Notes: a model not told the origin generated them from the letters alone. A DNA stretch of 64,000 nucleotides from Bradyrhizobium canariense (GCF_018130465.1 NZ_JAFCKJ010000001.1:496001-560000); one strand, 5' to 3'; positions 1-9,488 are shown, counted from the first letter of the stretch. A program made the numbers and translations.

Positions 1-103
1 TCCATCCCCGATGACTTCAGGGGAAAGTCTAGCGTGCAATGCAGCGCGTGGCCAACAGCGCACGATCAACAGCGCGTCAGTGTCGCACCCTCACGGCCGC
101 CTT
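1..103. other. left edge, no gene seen
   Basis: The stretch before the end of the first minus-strand gene shows no reading frame with a credible start site and no clear repeat or terminator. It is probably the intergenic tail downstream of the ABC exporter permease. Confidence 0.4.
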
Positions 104-1633
104 TTATGATTCACGCCTTGGGCTGAACTTCCAGGTGATGGCGACGAGGCTCGCAGTGATCAGGCCGCTGACGAGACCGGCGATAGGCAGCGCGAGCACC
201 AGCGCGGCGCTGGCAGCCCAGCCGATCGAGGAGAACGCCTCGGCGAAGGTCGCAAGCCGCGACGAAGTCTGGCGGCGGCGGAATTGGCTGCGCCGGGCCT
301 GCACCCGGAACCAGAGCTGGATCGCGGTCGCGGAGGCCGCGCTGACGATGACCGCACCTGCGCTGACCGCGGCCTGGAGCGGCGAGACGAAAGCGAGCGC
401 CGCGATCAGCGGGCAGAAGATGACGGCGATCGCGATCAGCACCACCTCGATCTTGGCGCGGGTGACGCTGGACGGCGTCAGCGGCGCGGTCGCAACCAGG
501 TCGGGCGCGTCCTCGCCCGAGATCGTCAGCCAGGCAAGCCCGCCGGCGAGTTGTCCCGCCGCCATGACGATGACGGGCGTGATCAGCGTCAGCGCCGCGG
601 AGCGGTCGGCAAAACTGCGCCAGAGCAGCAGCGCCGGCGGCACCAGATAGAGCAGCTGCATCAGCGTCTGCGAGATCAGCCAGGGATCGCGCCAGAGCAA
701 CGAAAATTCCTTGCGCCGCAGGGCCTGCTGCCGCGATCCGCCGCGGAACGGGCGTCGGTTTGCGCGCTTGCTGCCGGATTTGCCATAAGCGGCGGCATCG
801 ATCGCCGTGTCTGCAAAGCGGCCCGAGAACGTCGCCATGACGCTGCCAAGCAGAACGAGGCCAAGCGCCAGAAGCAGCAGCAGTGCCTCGCTGTCGCCCA
901 TCGCAGCCCGTGCCGGCCACCACCAGATGCTGTCGGCATCGGGCGCGTAAGCGGCCAAGCTACCCGAGGTCAGGATGGTGAAGCGCGACAGCGTGCCGTA
1001 GGACATGATCGCCGCGACCTGGAGCGCGATCACGAAGCCGGCGCCGATGATCGCGGCGAGGATCTGGGCGACGAACCGTGTCCGCGCCGGGCCGATCAGG
1101 CGGAACAGCAGGATGGTGACGGCGATCGCGATCGCTGCGGCCGACAGGCCCATGGCGACGACGACGCCGAACGCCGCAAGCCAGCGCGCGCCGCCCCCGA
1201 ACACCAGCACGTCGATGAAGGGCGTCGAGAACAGCAGCGCCATCACCGTGACGGTGAGCGCGATCGCGGCGATGCGCACCGAGAACAGATTGGCCAGCGT
1301 CGCGGGCGACGACATGATGAGGTCGAGATCGGCGCGTGCGTAAAACACCCGCGTCACCGATTCGATCGCCTGTGACAGCATCAGCGTCCAGGCGAGAAAA
1401 ATCGTCGCCGAAATCACGATCAGCGAGGATTTGTCGAGCGGCAATTGCAGCTCGGCAAAGCGGCCGATCACTGCCCAGGCCGGCACGTGCAGCAGCGCCG
1501 CGAAGAACAGCAGGCCGATCACCGCGATACGCGTCCGTTTGCGCCGCCCGCCGGTCATCATGGCGAACCATTCGCGCCAGGCGAGCCGGAGCTCGTGGCG
1601 GGCGAACCAGGACAGCGCGGTCGCCGAGCTCAT
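104..1633 (-). CDS. ABC-2 type exporter permease
   Basis: Membrane subunit of an ABC exporter, 509 residues. I count about eleven hydrophobic segments along the protein, beginning with a segment around IAVIGLLFFAALLHVPAW and ending with LALPIAGLVSGLITASLVAI. The start chosen is the ATG giving MSSATALSWFARHEL. The open frame runs further upstream, but that extension lies over the ATPase gene and is Arg/Ala/Gly-rich shadow. The ATG overlaps the stop of the upstream ATPase gene as ATGA, so the two are translationally coupled. The substrate cannot be told from sequence; drug, lipid or polysaccharide export are all possible. Assignment to the ABC-2 class comes mostly from the neighbouring ATPase and the hydrophobicity pattern. 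Confidence 0.8.
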   Translation of the reverse strand: MSSATALSWFARHELRLAWREWFAMMTGGRRKRTRIAVIGLLFFAALLHVPAWAVIGRFAELQLPLDKSSLIVISATIFLAWTLMLSQAIESVTRVFYARADLDLIMSSPATLANLFSVRIAAIALTVTVMALLFSTPFIDVLVFGGGARWLAAFGVVVAMGLSAAAIAIAVTILLFRLIGPARTRFVAQILAAIIGAGFVIALQVAAIMSYGTLSRFTILTSGSLAAYAPDADSIWWWPARAAMGDSEALLLLLALGLVLLGSVMATFSGRFADTAIDAAAYGKSGSKRANRRPFRGGSRQQALRRKEFSLLWRDPWLISQTLMQLLYLVPPALLLWRSFADRSAALTLITPVIVMAAGQLAGGLAWLTISGEDAPDLVATAPLTPSSVTRAKIEVVLIAIAVIFCPLIAALAFVSPLQAAVSAGAVIVSAASATAIQLWFRVQARRSQFRRRQTSSRLATFAEAFSSIGWAASAALVLALPIAGLVSGLITASLVAITWKFSPRRES

Positions 1634-2379
1634 GCGGCTTCCTGGAGCGTCACCAGCGCGATGAAGAGATCTTCCAGGCTGGTATCGGCGTGCCCGTTTT
1701 GCTGGCGCAGCTCGGTCAGCGTTCCTTCGGCAACCAGGCGCCCGGCTGCGATCACGCCGATGCGGTCGGCCATGCGTTCGGCGACCTCGAGAATATGCGT
1801 GGTCATGATGACGGTGCAGCCGGCGCGGACGCGCTCGCTCAGGAGTCCCTTGACATGGCGGGCGGAGACGGCGTCCAGTCCCGTCAGCGGCTCGTCGAGG
1901 ATGATGAGGCGGGGATCGTGCACCAGTGCGCCGGCGAGAGCGACCTTCTGGCGCATACCCTTGGAAAAACTCTCGCAGCGTTCGTGCCGGTGCGGCTCGA
2001 GCCCGAGCGAGTTCAGGAGCCCCGCGGCGATCGGTTCCGAGACCGATGGTGCGATGCCCCACAGACCGGCTACGAATTCGAGATATTCGAGCGGCGTGAG
2101 CTTGTCATAGATCATGGGCTCGTCGGAGACCCACGCCATCACCTGCTTGGCGGCGACGGGGTTTTGGAGCGCATCGATGCCGAAGATAGAGACCGCGCCG
2201 GCATCGGGGCGCAAAAGGCCTGCAACCATGCGCAAAGTGGTGGTCTTGCCGGCGCCATTGGGGCCGACCAGCGCATAGAATTCGCCGGCATGGATGGTGA
2301 GATCGAGGCTATCGACCGCCAGACGGTCAAAACGCTTCGTTAACCCCAGGACTTCGAGCGCCGAGTCGTCCGGCTTCAT
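1630..2379 (-). CDS. ABC exporter ATP-binding protein
   Basis: Cytoplasmic ATPase of the exporter, 249 residues from the chosen ATG (MKPDDSALEVLGLTKRF). Walker A is GPNGAGKT at residues 39-46. The signature region is FSKGMRQKVALAGALV, followed by Walker B with LIILDEPLTGLD and the switch histidine in TTHIL. The signature is SKGMRQ rather than SGGQ, as is usual in CcmA/NatA-type exporter ATPases. An AAGGT ribosome site precedes this ATG; the open frame extends 30 codons further but without a better site. It is first in a two-gene operon with the permease and is divergent from the liv operon. Confidence 0.88.
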   Translation of the reverse strand: MKPDDSALEVLGLTKRFDRLAVDSLDLTIHAGEFYALVGPNGAGKTTTLRMVAGLLRPDAGAVSIFGIDALQNPVAAKQVMAWVSDEPMIYDKLTPLEYLEFVAGLWGIAPSVSEPIAAGLLNSLGLEPHRHERCESFSKGMRQKVALAGALVHDPRLIILDEPLTGLDAVSARHVKGLLSERVRAGCTVIMTTHILEVAERMADRIGVIAAGRLVAEGTLTELRQQNGHADTSLEDLFIALVTLQEAA

Positions 2380-2642
2380 GGCGGTCACACCTTGCGGTTT
2401 TGCATCGCTCGCGACCATGCCCCGAAGATGTTTCGGCACCGTGAATCGCGCTGCCGCAAATTGCGTCATCCGGATTGGACTAATGGCAAGTCACCGTTTG
2501 TTGACAGCGCTTGGCGGTTCAGGCTGAATTGGCGAAGGGACGAATGGCGCGAACGCAGCGAAACGACTGCGTAGCGACTGAACACAAGATGCGGCAAGGC
2601 GGTCAGGAAGAACCGCCGGTTGTATCGGGAGGATGCGCGGCA
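2380..2642. promoter_or_regulatory. divergent intergenic region, exporter/liv operon
   Basis: This 263-bp gap separates two divergent operons and must hold both promoters. The only element I can place with confidence is the ribosome site GGGAGGA at 2627-2633, nine bases before the livH ATG. No clear operator palindrome was seen. Confidence 0.5.
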
Positions 2643-3518
2643 ATGCTGGATTTCGTTCAGCAGCTGGTCAGCGGTGTTGCGCTCGGCTGCGTCTACGGCC
2701 TGATCGCGCTCGGCTTCGTGCTCGTCTACAAGGCCACCGAGGTCGTCAATTTCGCCCAGGGCGATCTGATGATGCTGGGCGGCTTCTTTGCCTTCACCTT
2801 CATCGGCATGATGGGCTTGAACTACTGGATCGGCTTTGCCGGCGCGGTGGCGGCGATGGCGCTGTTCGGCATGCTGGCCGAGCGCGTGGTGGTGCGGCCG
2901 ATCCTCGGCTATCCGCAGTTCTCCATCATCATGGCCACCATCGGGCTCGGCTATTTCCTGCGCTCGGTCTCCGGCATGATCTGGGGCACCGACGATTTCA
3001 AGATCGACACGCCGTTCAGCCAGGGCGTGCTGCGCATCGGCTCGCTGGTGCTCGCCTATGACAAGCTCTCGGTGATCGCGGCGACGGTCATCCTCTGCAC
3101 GCTGCTCTGGCTGTTCTTCAACAAGACCACGCTCGGCACCGCGATGCGCGCCAGTTCCGAGAACATGCTGGCGGCCTATTACATGGGCATCCCGGTCAAG
3201 CGCGTGGTGTCGATCGTCTGGGCGATCAGCGCGGCGGTTGCGACCTGCGCCGGCGTGCTGCTGGCCCCGATCACCTTCATCCATTCCAATGTCGGGCTGG
3301 TGCTTGGCCTGAAAGCGTTTCCGGCCGCCGTGCTCGGCGGCTTCGGCTCGATCCCCGGCGCCGTCGTCGGCGGCGTCCTGATCGGCGTTATCGAGAGCAT
3401 GGCCGGCTTCTATCTGGCCGAGGGCTGGAAGGACGTCGCGCCCTACATCGTGCTGCTCGCCGTGCTCTTGCTCAAGCCCGAAGGTCTGTTCGGCCTTCAC
3501 GTCCGCAAGAAGGTCTGA
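2643..3518 (+). CDS. livH: branched-chain amino acid type ABC permease LivH
   Basis: First inner-membrane permease of a HAAT-family importer, 291 residues and about eight membrane segments. The N-terminus (MLDFVQQLVSGVALGCVYGL) and the NFAQGD motif near residue 35 are typical of LivH. The ATG was chosen because of the GGGAGGA site nine bases upstream and because homologous proteins begin with a short lead into the first helix; 44 extra upstream codons are rejected. It is followed after five bases by livM. Members of this family carry branched-chain amino acids but also urea, amides and aromatic acids, so the substrate is open. Confidence 0.9.
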   Translation: MLDFVQQLVSGVALGCVYGLIALGFVLVYKATEVVNFAQGDLMMLGGFFAFTFIGMMGLNYWIGFAGAVAAMALFGMLAERVVVRPILGYPQFSIIMATIGLGYFLRSVSGMIWGTDDFKIDTPFSQGVLRIGSLVLAYDKLSVIAATVILCTLLWLFFNKTTLGTAMRASSENMLAAYYMGIPVKRVVSIVWAISAAVATCAGVLLAPITFIHSNVGLVLGLKAFPAAVLGGFGSIPGAVVGGVLIGVIESMAGFYLAEGWKDVAPYIVLLAVLLLKPEGLFGLHVRKKV

Positions 3519-3523
3519 ACGCC

Positions 3524-4675
3524 ATGCGCTTCCTGTTCAAGACCGACTATGAAGACGACATCAGGCTGTTTCCGCATTCGGGCTATTTCGTCTCATACGG
3601 TCTTCTGCTGGCCGTGCTGCTGATCGCGCCCTATGTGCTCTCCAGCTATCTGATGAGCCAGCTCGTCTTCGTCTGCATCTATGCGACCGTCGGCGTGGCG
3701 CTGCTGATCTTGACGGGCTTCACCGGGCAGGCCTCGCTCGGGCATGCGGCGTTTCTCGCGATCGGTGCGTATACGGCCGCCTATTTGCAGAAATATGGTG
3801 TGCCGTTCCCGGTCTACTTTCTCGCGGCCGGGCTCCTGACCGGGCTGATCGGTGCGCTGGTCGGCTTCCCCGCGCTGCGGCTGCAAGGCATCTATCTCGT
3901 CATCGCCACCATCTCCTTCGCCTTCATCGTCGAGGAGATTCTGGCGCGCTGGGAGAGCGTCACCAACGGCAACGAGGGCATGCGGATCAAGGCGGTGTCG
4001 CTGTTTGGCGTCGCAGTCTCGCGCGACAGCCCGACCTTCTATTTCCTCTGCCTGGCCGTGCTGGTGCTGACCATCGTCGGCACGCTCAATTTGCTGCGCT
4101 CGCCGACCGGGCGCGCCTTCGTCGCGATCCGCGACAGCGAGACCGCGGCGCGGAGCATGGGTGTCAATGTCGCGCTGTACAAGGTGAAGTCCTTTGCGAT
4201 CTCGGCGGCGATCACCGGCTTCGCCGGCGTGTTGTTCGCGCACAAGCTCTCCTTCATCTCGCCGGAGATGTTCACGCTCCAGCTCTCGATCGAGTTCATC
4301 ATCGTGATCCTGATCGGCGGCACCTTCAGCCTGCACGGCGCAGTGCTGGGGGCGATCTTCATCGTGATGATCGATCCGTTCCTGACCTACCTCAAGGACG
4401 ACATGCCCGGCATCATCGCCGGCATTGCCGCCACCTTCGGAGCGGGTACGCAAGCTGCGGCCAATGTCCAGTCCAAGGTCGCGGCCTTCGCCTCGCTCAA
4501 CGGCCTGAAAGGCGCGATCTACGGCATCATCATCGTATTGTTCGTGCTGTTCGAGCCGCTCGGACTTTACGGCCGCTGGCTCAAGATAAAACTCTTCTTC
4601 CAGCTGTTCCCGCTCTACAAGCGCGCCACCTTCAAGCGGCAGAAGATCTACGTGAAGTCGGAGCGCAACCGATGA
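3524..4675 (+). CDS. livM: branched-chain amino acid type ABC permease LivM
   Basis: Second permease of the importer, 383 residues. It has the LivM core with GFTGQASLGHAAFLAIGAY near residue 70 and a conserved GTFSLHGAVLGAIF stretch near residue 275. Compared with a typical LivM of 300-340 residues it has an extended hydrophilic N-terminus and an inserted segment around residues 290-325 (ATFGAGTQAAANVQSKVAAF) before the last helix. The basic C-terminal tail ends in KSERNR. Its stop overlaps the livG start as ATGA, so the operon is tightly coupled. Confidence 0.88.
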   Translation: MRFLFKTDYEDDIRLFPHSGYFVSYGLLLAVLLIAPYVLSSYLMSQLVFVCIYATVGVALLILTGFTGQASLGHAAFLAIGAYTAAYLQKYGVPFPVYFLAAGLLTGLIGALVGFPALRLQGIYLVIATISFAFIVEEILARWESVTNGNEGMRIKAVSLFGVAVSRDSPTFYFLCLAVLVLTIVGTLNLLRSPTGRAFVAIRDSETAARSMGVNVALYKVKSFAISAAITGFAGVLFAHKLSFISPEMFTLQLSIEFIIVILIGGTFSLHGAVLGAIFIVMIDPFLTYLKDDMPGIIAGIAATFGAGTQAAANVQSKVAAFASLNGLKGAIYGIIIVLFVLFEPLGLYGRWLKIKLFFQLFPLYKRATFKRQKIYVKSERNR

Positions 4676-5430
4676 GCTATTTTCGCGCGGAGAGTCTGTC
4701 GCTGCATTTCGGCGGGCTGAAGGCCGTCGATGCGGTGTCGTTCGCGGTCGAAAAGGGCGAGATACTCTCGATCATCGGGCCCAACGGTGCCGGCAAGAGC
4801 TCGATTTTCAACCTGATTTCGCGAATCTACCGGCCGACCTCGGGTCGCATCTTCTTCGAGAACCAGGACATCACGGAGCAGCCGCCCCATGACATTGCAA
4901 GGCTCGGCATCGCCCGCACTTTCCAGAACATCGAGCTGTTCGAGAATGCGACCGTGCTGTCGAACCTGTTGGTCGGCCGCCACCGGCATTCGACCACGCA
5001 GCTTTGGCAGGAGCTGTTGTTCCTGCCAAGCGTACGCGCCGACGAGAAGGTGCATCGCCGCAGGGTCGAGCAGGTCATCGAATTCCTCGATCTCGAGCCC
5101 TACCGCGACAAGCTGATCTCGGGTCTGCCTTACGGCGTGCGCAAGGTGATCGAGCTGGCGCGCGCGCTGTGCTCGGAGCCGAAGCTGATCCTGCTCGACG
5201 AACCGTCCTCCGGCCTCAACGTCGAGGAAACGAGCGACATGTCGTTCTGGATCCGCGACCTCAAGAACGAGCTCGGCGTCACCGTGCTCATGGTCGAGCA
5301 CGACATGTCCCTGGTCAACCGCGTCTCCGACCGCGTCATCGCGCTGAACTACGGCCGGGTGCTGGCGATGGGCTCGCCCGCCGAAGTGCAGCAGCACCCC
5401 GATGTCGTCGCCGCGTATCTGGGAGCCTGA
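4672..5430 (+). CDS. livG: branched-chain amino acid type ABC ATPase LivG
   Basis: First ATPase of the importer, 252 residues. Walker A is GPNGAGKS near residue 38. The signature is degenerate (LPYGVRKVIELARAL, with YG in place of the usual SGG), as is normal for LivG. Walker B reads LILLDEPSSGLN and the switch histidine lies in MVEHDM. The C-terminal end VQQHPDVVAAYLG is the standard LivG tail. It begins inside the livM stop codon and is followed four bases later by livF. Confidence 0.92.
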   Translation: MSYFRAESLSLHFGGLKAVDAVSFAVEKGEILSIIGPNGAGKSSIFNLISRIYRPTSGRIFFENQDITEQPPHDIARLGIARTFQNIELFENATVLSNLLVGRHRHSTTQLWQELLFLPSVRADEKVHRRRVEQVIEFLDLEPYRDKLISGLPYGVRKVIELARALCSEPKLILLDEPSSGLNVEETSDMSFWIRDLKNELGVTVLMVEHDMSLVNRVSDRVIALNYGRVLAMGSPAEVQQHPDVVAAYLGA

Positions 5431-5434
5431 CGCG

Positions 5435-6223
5435 ATGGATGCCGCGGTCACGCCGGATATCATCTTGAAACTCTCCAATATCGAGAGCTATTACGGGCCG
5501 ATCATGGCGATCCGCGGCATCTCGCTCGAAGTGCCGCGCGGTCGCATCGTCACGCTGCTGGGCGCCAACGGCGCCGGCAAGACCACGGTGCTGAAGACGA
5601 TCTCGGGCATTCTCGATCCGCAGAAGGGCGCCATCGAATTCATGGGCAAGCCGATCCAGCGCATGGAGGCGGACAGGATCGTGCGGCTGGGCCTCAGTCA
5701 CGTGCCGGAGGGACGCGAGGTGTTCCCGTTCCTCTCGGTGCGCGAGAACCTGATGATGGGCGCCTATCCGCGCAAGGATCGTGACGGCGTCGCGGAAGAC
5801 CTGGAGCGCGTCTACGGCTATTTCCCGCGGCTGAAGGAGCGCATCAACCAGCCGGCCGGACAGCTTTCCGGCGGCGAGCAGCAGATGCTCGCGATCGGCC
5901 GCGCGCTGATGAACCGGCCGACGCTGTTGCTGCTCGACGAGCCCTCGCTCGGGCTGTCGCCGCTGCTGGTGAAGGAGATCTTCACCATCATCCGCCGCGT
6001 CAACGAGGAGCAGGGCATGTCGATCCTGCTGGTCGAGCAGAACGCCAAGGTGGCGCTGGAGACGGCGCACTATGGTTATGTGCTGGAGATCGGCCGGATC
6101 GTGATGAACGACACCTGCGACCGCTTGATGCATTCCCAGGACATCCAGGAATTCTACCTTGGCGCCAAGGAAGCGGGCGCACGAGGCGAGCGGCGCTGGA
6201 AAAAGAAGAAGACTTGGCGTTAG
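5435..6223 (+). CDS. livF: branched-chain amino acid type ABC ATPase LivF
   Basis: Second ATPase of the importer, 262 residues. Walker A is GANGAGKT, the signature is LSGGEQQMLAIGRALM, Walker B LLLLDEPSLGLS, and the switch histidine is replaced by Q in LVEQN, all typical of LivF. The start is the ATG giving MDAAVTPDIILKL just after the livG stop; the longer frame overlaps livG. The C-terminus is unusual: after the conserved YLGAKEAG it continues into a basic run ending KKKKTWR. The stop codon falls inside a small tandem repeat. Confidence 0.9.
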   Translation: MDAAVTPDIILKLSNIESYYGPIMAIRGISLEVPRGRIVTLLGANGAGKTTVLKTISGILDPQKGAIEFMGKPIQRMEADRIVRLGLSHVPEGREVFPFLSVRENLMMGAYPRKDRDGVAEDLERVYGYFPRLKERINQPAGQLSGGEQQMLAIGRALMNRPTLLLLDEPSLGLSPLLVKEIFTIIRRVNEEQGMSILLVEQNAKVALETAHYGYVLEIGRIVMNDTCDRLMHSQDIQEFYLGAKEAGARGERRWKKKKTWR

Positions 6224-6260
6224 AGAAAGACTTGGCGTTAGAAGATTTGTCGTTAGAGGA
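6211..6260 (+). repeat. three-unit tandem repeat across the livF stop codon
   Basis: Three imperfect head-to-tail copies of GACTTGGCGTTAGA lie at 6211-6228, 6229-6243 and 6244-6260. The third copy has diverged (GATTTGTCGTTAGA). The first copy contains the livF TAG stop, so the repeat array starts inside the gene and runs into the gap before the acyl-CoA synthetase gene. It looks like a short slippage expansion. Confidence 0.75.
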
Positions 6261-6345
6261 AGCCTTAAATACCAGAGCCCATCCGCCAATATAGACCGCC
6301 GGCAAGGCAGGCAGCGGAGGGGAACGCGACAAGGAGGAGACGTGC

Positions 6346-8184
6346 ATGGCCCGACCGGCGGTGCTGACGGTCGCTGACACGATCGCGAAAAGCTTTTTGC
6401 GCGCCGCGGAGACGCGGGGCGACAGGCCGGCTATACGCGAGAAGAAATTCGGGATCTGGCAGCCGACCAGCTGGCGCGAATGGCTGGAGATCTCGAAGGA
6501 GATCGCCTACGCGCTGCACGCCATCGACTTCAGGCCCGGCGACGTCGCTTCCATCATCGCCAACGCCGTGCCGGAATGGGTCCATGCCGACATGGGCATT
6601 CTGTGCGCCGGCGGCGTCTCCTCCGGCATCTATCCGACCGATGCCTCATCCCAGGTCGAATATCTCGTCAACGATTCCCGGACCAAAGTGATCTTCGCCG
6701 AGGACGAGGAGCAGCTCGACAAGGTCCTGGCCTGCCGCGCACGCTGCCCGTCTCTGCGAAGGATCATCGTGTTCGACATGGAGGGCCTCAGCGGCTTCTC
6801 CGACGACATGGTGATGTCGCTCGACGAGTTCCGCGCGCTCGGGCGCAACCACATGGCCGGTCGCGAGCCGCTGTGGCAGGAGATGGTCGACAGTCGCAGC
6901 GCGAGCGATCTCGCGGTCCTCGTCTATACATCCGGCACCACGGGTCCGCCCAAGGGCGCCATGCACGCCAACCGCAGCGTCACGCACCAGATGCGGCACG
7001 CCAACGATTTCATTCCGGCGCGCGAGAACGAGGACCGGCTGATCTTCCTGCCGCTCTGCCACGTCGCCGAGCGGATCGGCGGCTATTACATCTCGGTCGC
7101 GCTCGGCTCGGTGATGAATTTTGCCGAGAGTCCGGAGACCGTGCCGGACAATCTGCGCGAGGTGCAGCCGACCATCTTCCTCGCGGTGCCGCGCATCTGG
7201 GAGAAATTCTATTCCGCCATCACCATCGCGCTGAAGGATGCGACGCCGTTCCAGCAATGGGTCTACCGCCGCGCCATCGACATTGGCTATCGCATGGTCG
7301 ATTGCAGGATCGAAGGGAAGCCGCCGCCGCTGTTGTTGCGCATCGCCAACGGCATCGCTTACCGGCTCGCCTTCCGCAACATCCGCCGCATGATCGGGCT
7401 CGACCGTTGCCGCGTCGCCTTCACCGGCGCGGCGCCGATCGCACCGGAGCTGATCCGCTGGTATCTCGCGCTCGGCATCGACATCCACGAGCTCTACGGC
7501 CAGACCGAGAATTGCGGGGTCGCCACCATGATGCCGGCGGAGCGGATCAAGCTCGGCTCGGTCGGCAAGGCGGTGTCGTGGGGTGAAGTGGCGCTGTCGC
7601 CCGACGGGGAGATCCTGATCCGGGGCGACTTCCTGTTCATGGGCTATCTGAACCAGCCGGAGAGGACAGCCGAGACCATCGACCATCGCGGCTGGCTGCA
7701 TACCGGCGACGTCGGCACCATCGACAATGAGGGCTTCGTCCGCATCACCGACCGGATGAAGGACATCATCATCACCTCCGGCGGCAAGAACATCACGCCG
7801 TCCGAGATCGAGAATCAGCTGAAATTCTCGCCCTACATCTCGGATTCCGTGGTGATCGGCGACAAGCGGCCATACCTCACCTGCCTCGTGATGATCGACC
7901 AGGAGAATGTCGAGAAATTCGCGCAGGACCACGACATCCCCTTCACCAATTATGCCAGCCTGTGCCGCGCGACGGAGATCCAGGACCTGATCTGGCGGGA
8001 GATCGAAGGGGTCAATGCCAATTTCGCCCGGGTCGAGACCATCAAGAGATTCTATCTGATCGAACGCCAGCTCACGCCGGAGGACGAGGAGCTGACGCCG
8101 ACCATGAAGCTGAAGCGCGGCTTCGTGAACAAGCGTTATGCCGCCGAAATCGACGCCATGTATCCGGCGCGGGCGGTGGCTTGA
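6346..8184 (+). CDS. long-chain type AMP-dependent acyl-CoA synthetase
   Basis: Activates a carboxylic acid to its CoA thioester by way of an acyl-adenylate; 612 residues, the usual size of long-chain (FadD15/FAA1-type) synthetases. The P-loop-like motif YTSGTTGPPKGAMHAN is near residue 193, the ELYGQTE motif near residue 384, the GWLHTGDVG motif near residue 449, and DRMKDIIITSGGKNITPSEI carries the C-terminal domain hinge. AAGGAGGAG precedes the ATG. It sits inside the liv-type operon between the ATPases and the binding protein. A permease-coupled CoA ligase suggests that the importer takes up a fatty or aromatic acid which is trapped as its CoA ester; that is inference from context. Confidence 0.9.
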   Translation: MARPAVLTVADTIAKSFLRAAETRGDRPAIREKKFGIWQPTSWREWLEISKEIAYALHAIDFRPGDVASIIANAVPEWVHADMGILCAGGVSSGIYPTDASSQVEYLVNDSRTKVIFAEDEEQLDKVLACRARCPSLRRIIVFDMEGLSGFSDDMVMSLDEFRALGRNHMAGREPLWQEMVDSRSASDLAVLVYTSGTTGPPKGAMHANRSVTHQMRHANDFIPARENEDRLIFLPLCHVAERIGGYYISVALGSVMNFAESPETVPDNLREVQPTIFLAVPRIWEKFYSAITIALKDATPFQQWVYRRAIDIGYRMVDCRIEGKPPPLLLRIANGIAYRLAFRNIRRMIGLDRCRVAFTGAAPIAPELIRWYLALGIDIHELYGQTENCGVATMMPAERIKLGSVGKAVSWGEVALSPDGEILIRGDFLFMGYLNQPERTAETIDHRGWLHTGDVGTIDNEGFVRITDRMKDIIITSGGKNITPSEIENQLKFSPYISDSVVIGDKRPYLTCLVMIDQENVEKFAQDHDIPFTNYASLCRATEIQDLIWREIEGVNANFARVETIKRFYLIERQLTPEDEELTPTMKLKRGFVNKRYAAEIDAMYPARAVA

Positions 8185-8266
8185 ACAATCTCGTCTGCAA
8201 AACAGCGAAGGAGTGATGGCCCCCACCCTTCGAAATCATACGGGCCCCCAAGGAGAGGAGACGTCA

Positions 8267-9466
8267 ATGTCGAGATCGTCGAGAGCGTTCGGCTTTGCGG
8301 TAGGCGCGGTGGTGCTCAGCTGTCTGCCCGCCGTCGCGCAAACCAAGGTCACCAATGAAGGCATTTCGGCCTCCGAGATCGTCATCGGCACCCATCAGGA
8401 TCTGTCGGGGCCGATCAAGGTCTGGGGCGTGCCGGTCTCCAACGGCATGAAAATGGCGGTCGAGGAAATCAACGCGGCCGGTGGTATCAATGGCCGCAAG
8501 ATCAGGATGATCCTCGAGGATAACGGCTACGATCCGAAGAAGGGCGTGCTGGCGTCCCAGAAGATGGTCGAGCGCGACAAGATCTTCGTCATGATCGGCT
8601 CGATGGGATCGGCGCCGACGCTCGCCGCGCAGGACATCCTGTTCGATGCCGGCGTGCTCCAGCTCTTCCCGCTGACCGCCGCCGAGTTCACCTTCAAGTT
8701 CGACCCGGCCAAGCCGCAGGAGCGGCTGAAGTTCAACAACCTCCTGCCCTATGTCGAGAGCACGCGCGCCGCGCTGAAATACATGGTGGAGTGGAAGAAT
8801 TTCCAGAAGCCCTGCATCATGCACCAGGATGACGAGTACGGAAAGAACGTGCTCGACGGCTTCACCCAGCAATTGACGGCCATGAAGCTGCAGCCGGCGT
8901 CGGTGACGAGCTACAAGCGCGGCGCCTCCGATTTCAGCGCGCAGATCGCCAAGATGAAGTCCGACGGCTGCGATCTCGTCGTGCTCGGCACCGTGATCCG
9001 CGAGACCATCGGCGCGATGTCCGAGGCGAAGAAGCTCGGCTGGGACGTCACCTTCCTGGGGGCGACGCCGACCAACGTGCTGGAAGTGCCGGGGCTCGGC
9101 AAGGACGCCGTCGAGGGCCTCTATGCCGCGAGCGGCTTTGAGATCCCCTACGAGGACACCGCCAAGGGCAAGGTCCACGACTGGCTCATCAACTACAAGA
9201 AGATGTTCAACACCGACGCCAACACGCAGGCGATCATCGGCTACAACGCGGTGACGACGTTTGCGTTCTACGCCAACAAGGCGGGCAAGGATCTGACCGG
9301 CCAGAAGATGCTCGACGCGCTGGAATCGGGCGACAAGTTCCTCGACATCTTCAACTCGCCGCCGACCAAGTTCTCCAAGACCGACCACCTCGCCAACACC
9401 ATCACCCAGGTGCAGCAGGTCAAGGGCGGCCGCTGGGTTCTGGTGAAGGACAATCTGATGTTTTGA
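8267..9466 (+). CDS. periplasmic substrate-binding protein of the liv-type importer
   Basis: LivK-like type I periplasmic binding protein, 399 residues. A signal peptide is visible (MSRSSRAFGFAVGAVVLSCL, cleavage probably after AVAQ near residue 25). The mature protein starts with the family pattern SEIVIGTHQDLSGPIKVWG. The ATG was chosen because AAGGAGAGGAG lies just upstream and because a signal peptide follows at once; 43 extra upstream codons are rejected. It closes the operon and most resembles the binding proteins of the amide/aromatic-acid branch rather than true LivJ/LivK, but the ligand cannot be read from sequence. Confidence 0.88.
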   Translation: MSRSSRAFGFAVGAVVLSCLPAVAQTKVTNEGISASEIVIGTHQDLSGPIKVWGVPVSNGMKMAVEEINAAGGINGRKIRMILEDNGYDPKKGVLASQKMVERDKIFVMIGSMGSAPTLAAQDILFDAGVLQLFPLTAAEFTFKFDPAKPQERLKFNNLLPYVESTRAALKYMVEWKNFQKPCIMHQDDEYGKNVLDGFTQQLTAMKLQPASVTSYKRGASDFSAQIAKMKSDGCDLVVLGTVIRETIGAMSEAKKLGWDVTFLGATPTNVLEVPGLGKDAVEGLYAASGFEIPYEDTAKGKVHDWLINYKKMFNTDANTQAIIGYNAVTTFAFYANKAGKDLTGQKMLDALESGDKFLDIFNSPPTKFSKTDHLANTITQVQQVKGGRWVLVKDNLMF

Positions 9467-9488
9467 TCGCTTGTTGCCCGCGCGCTGC

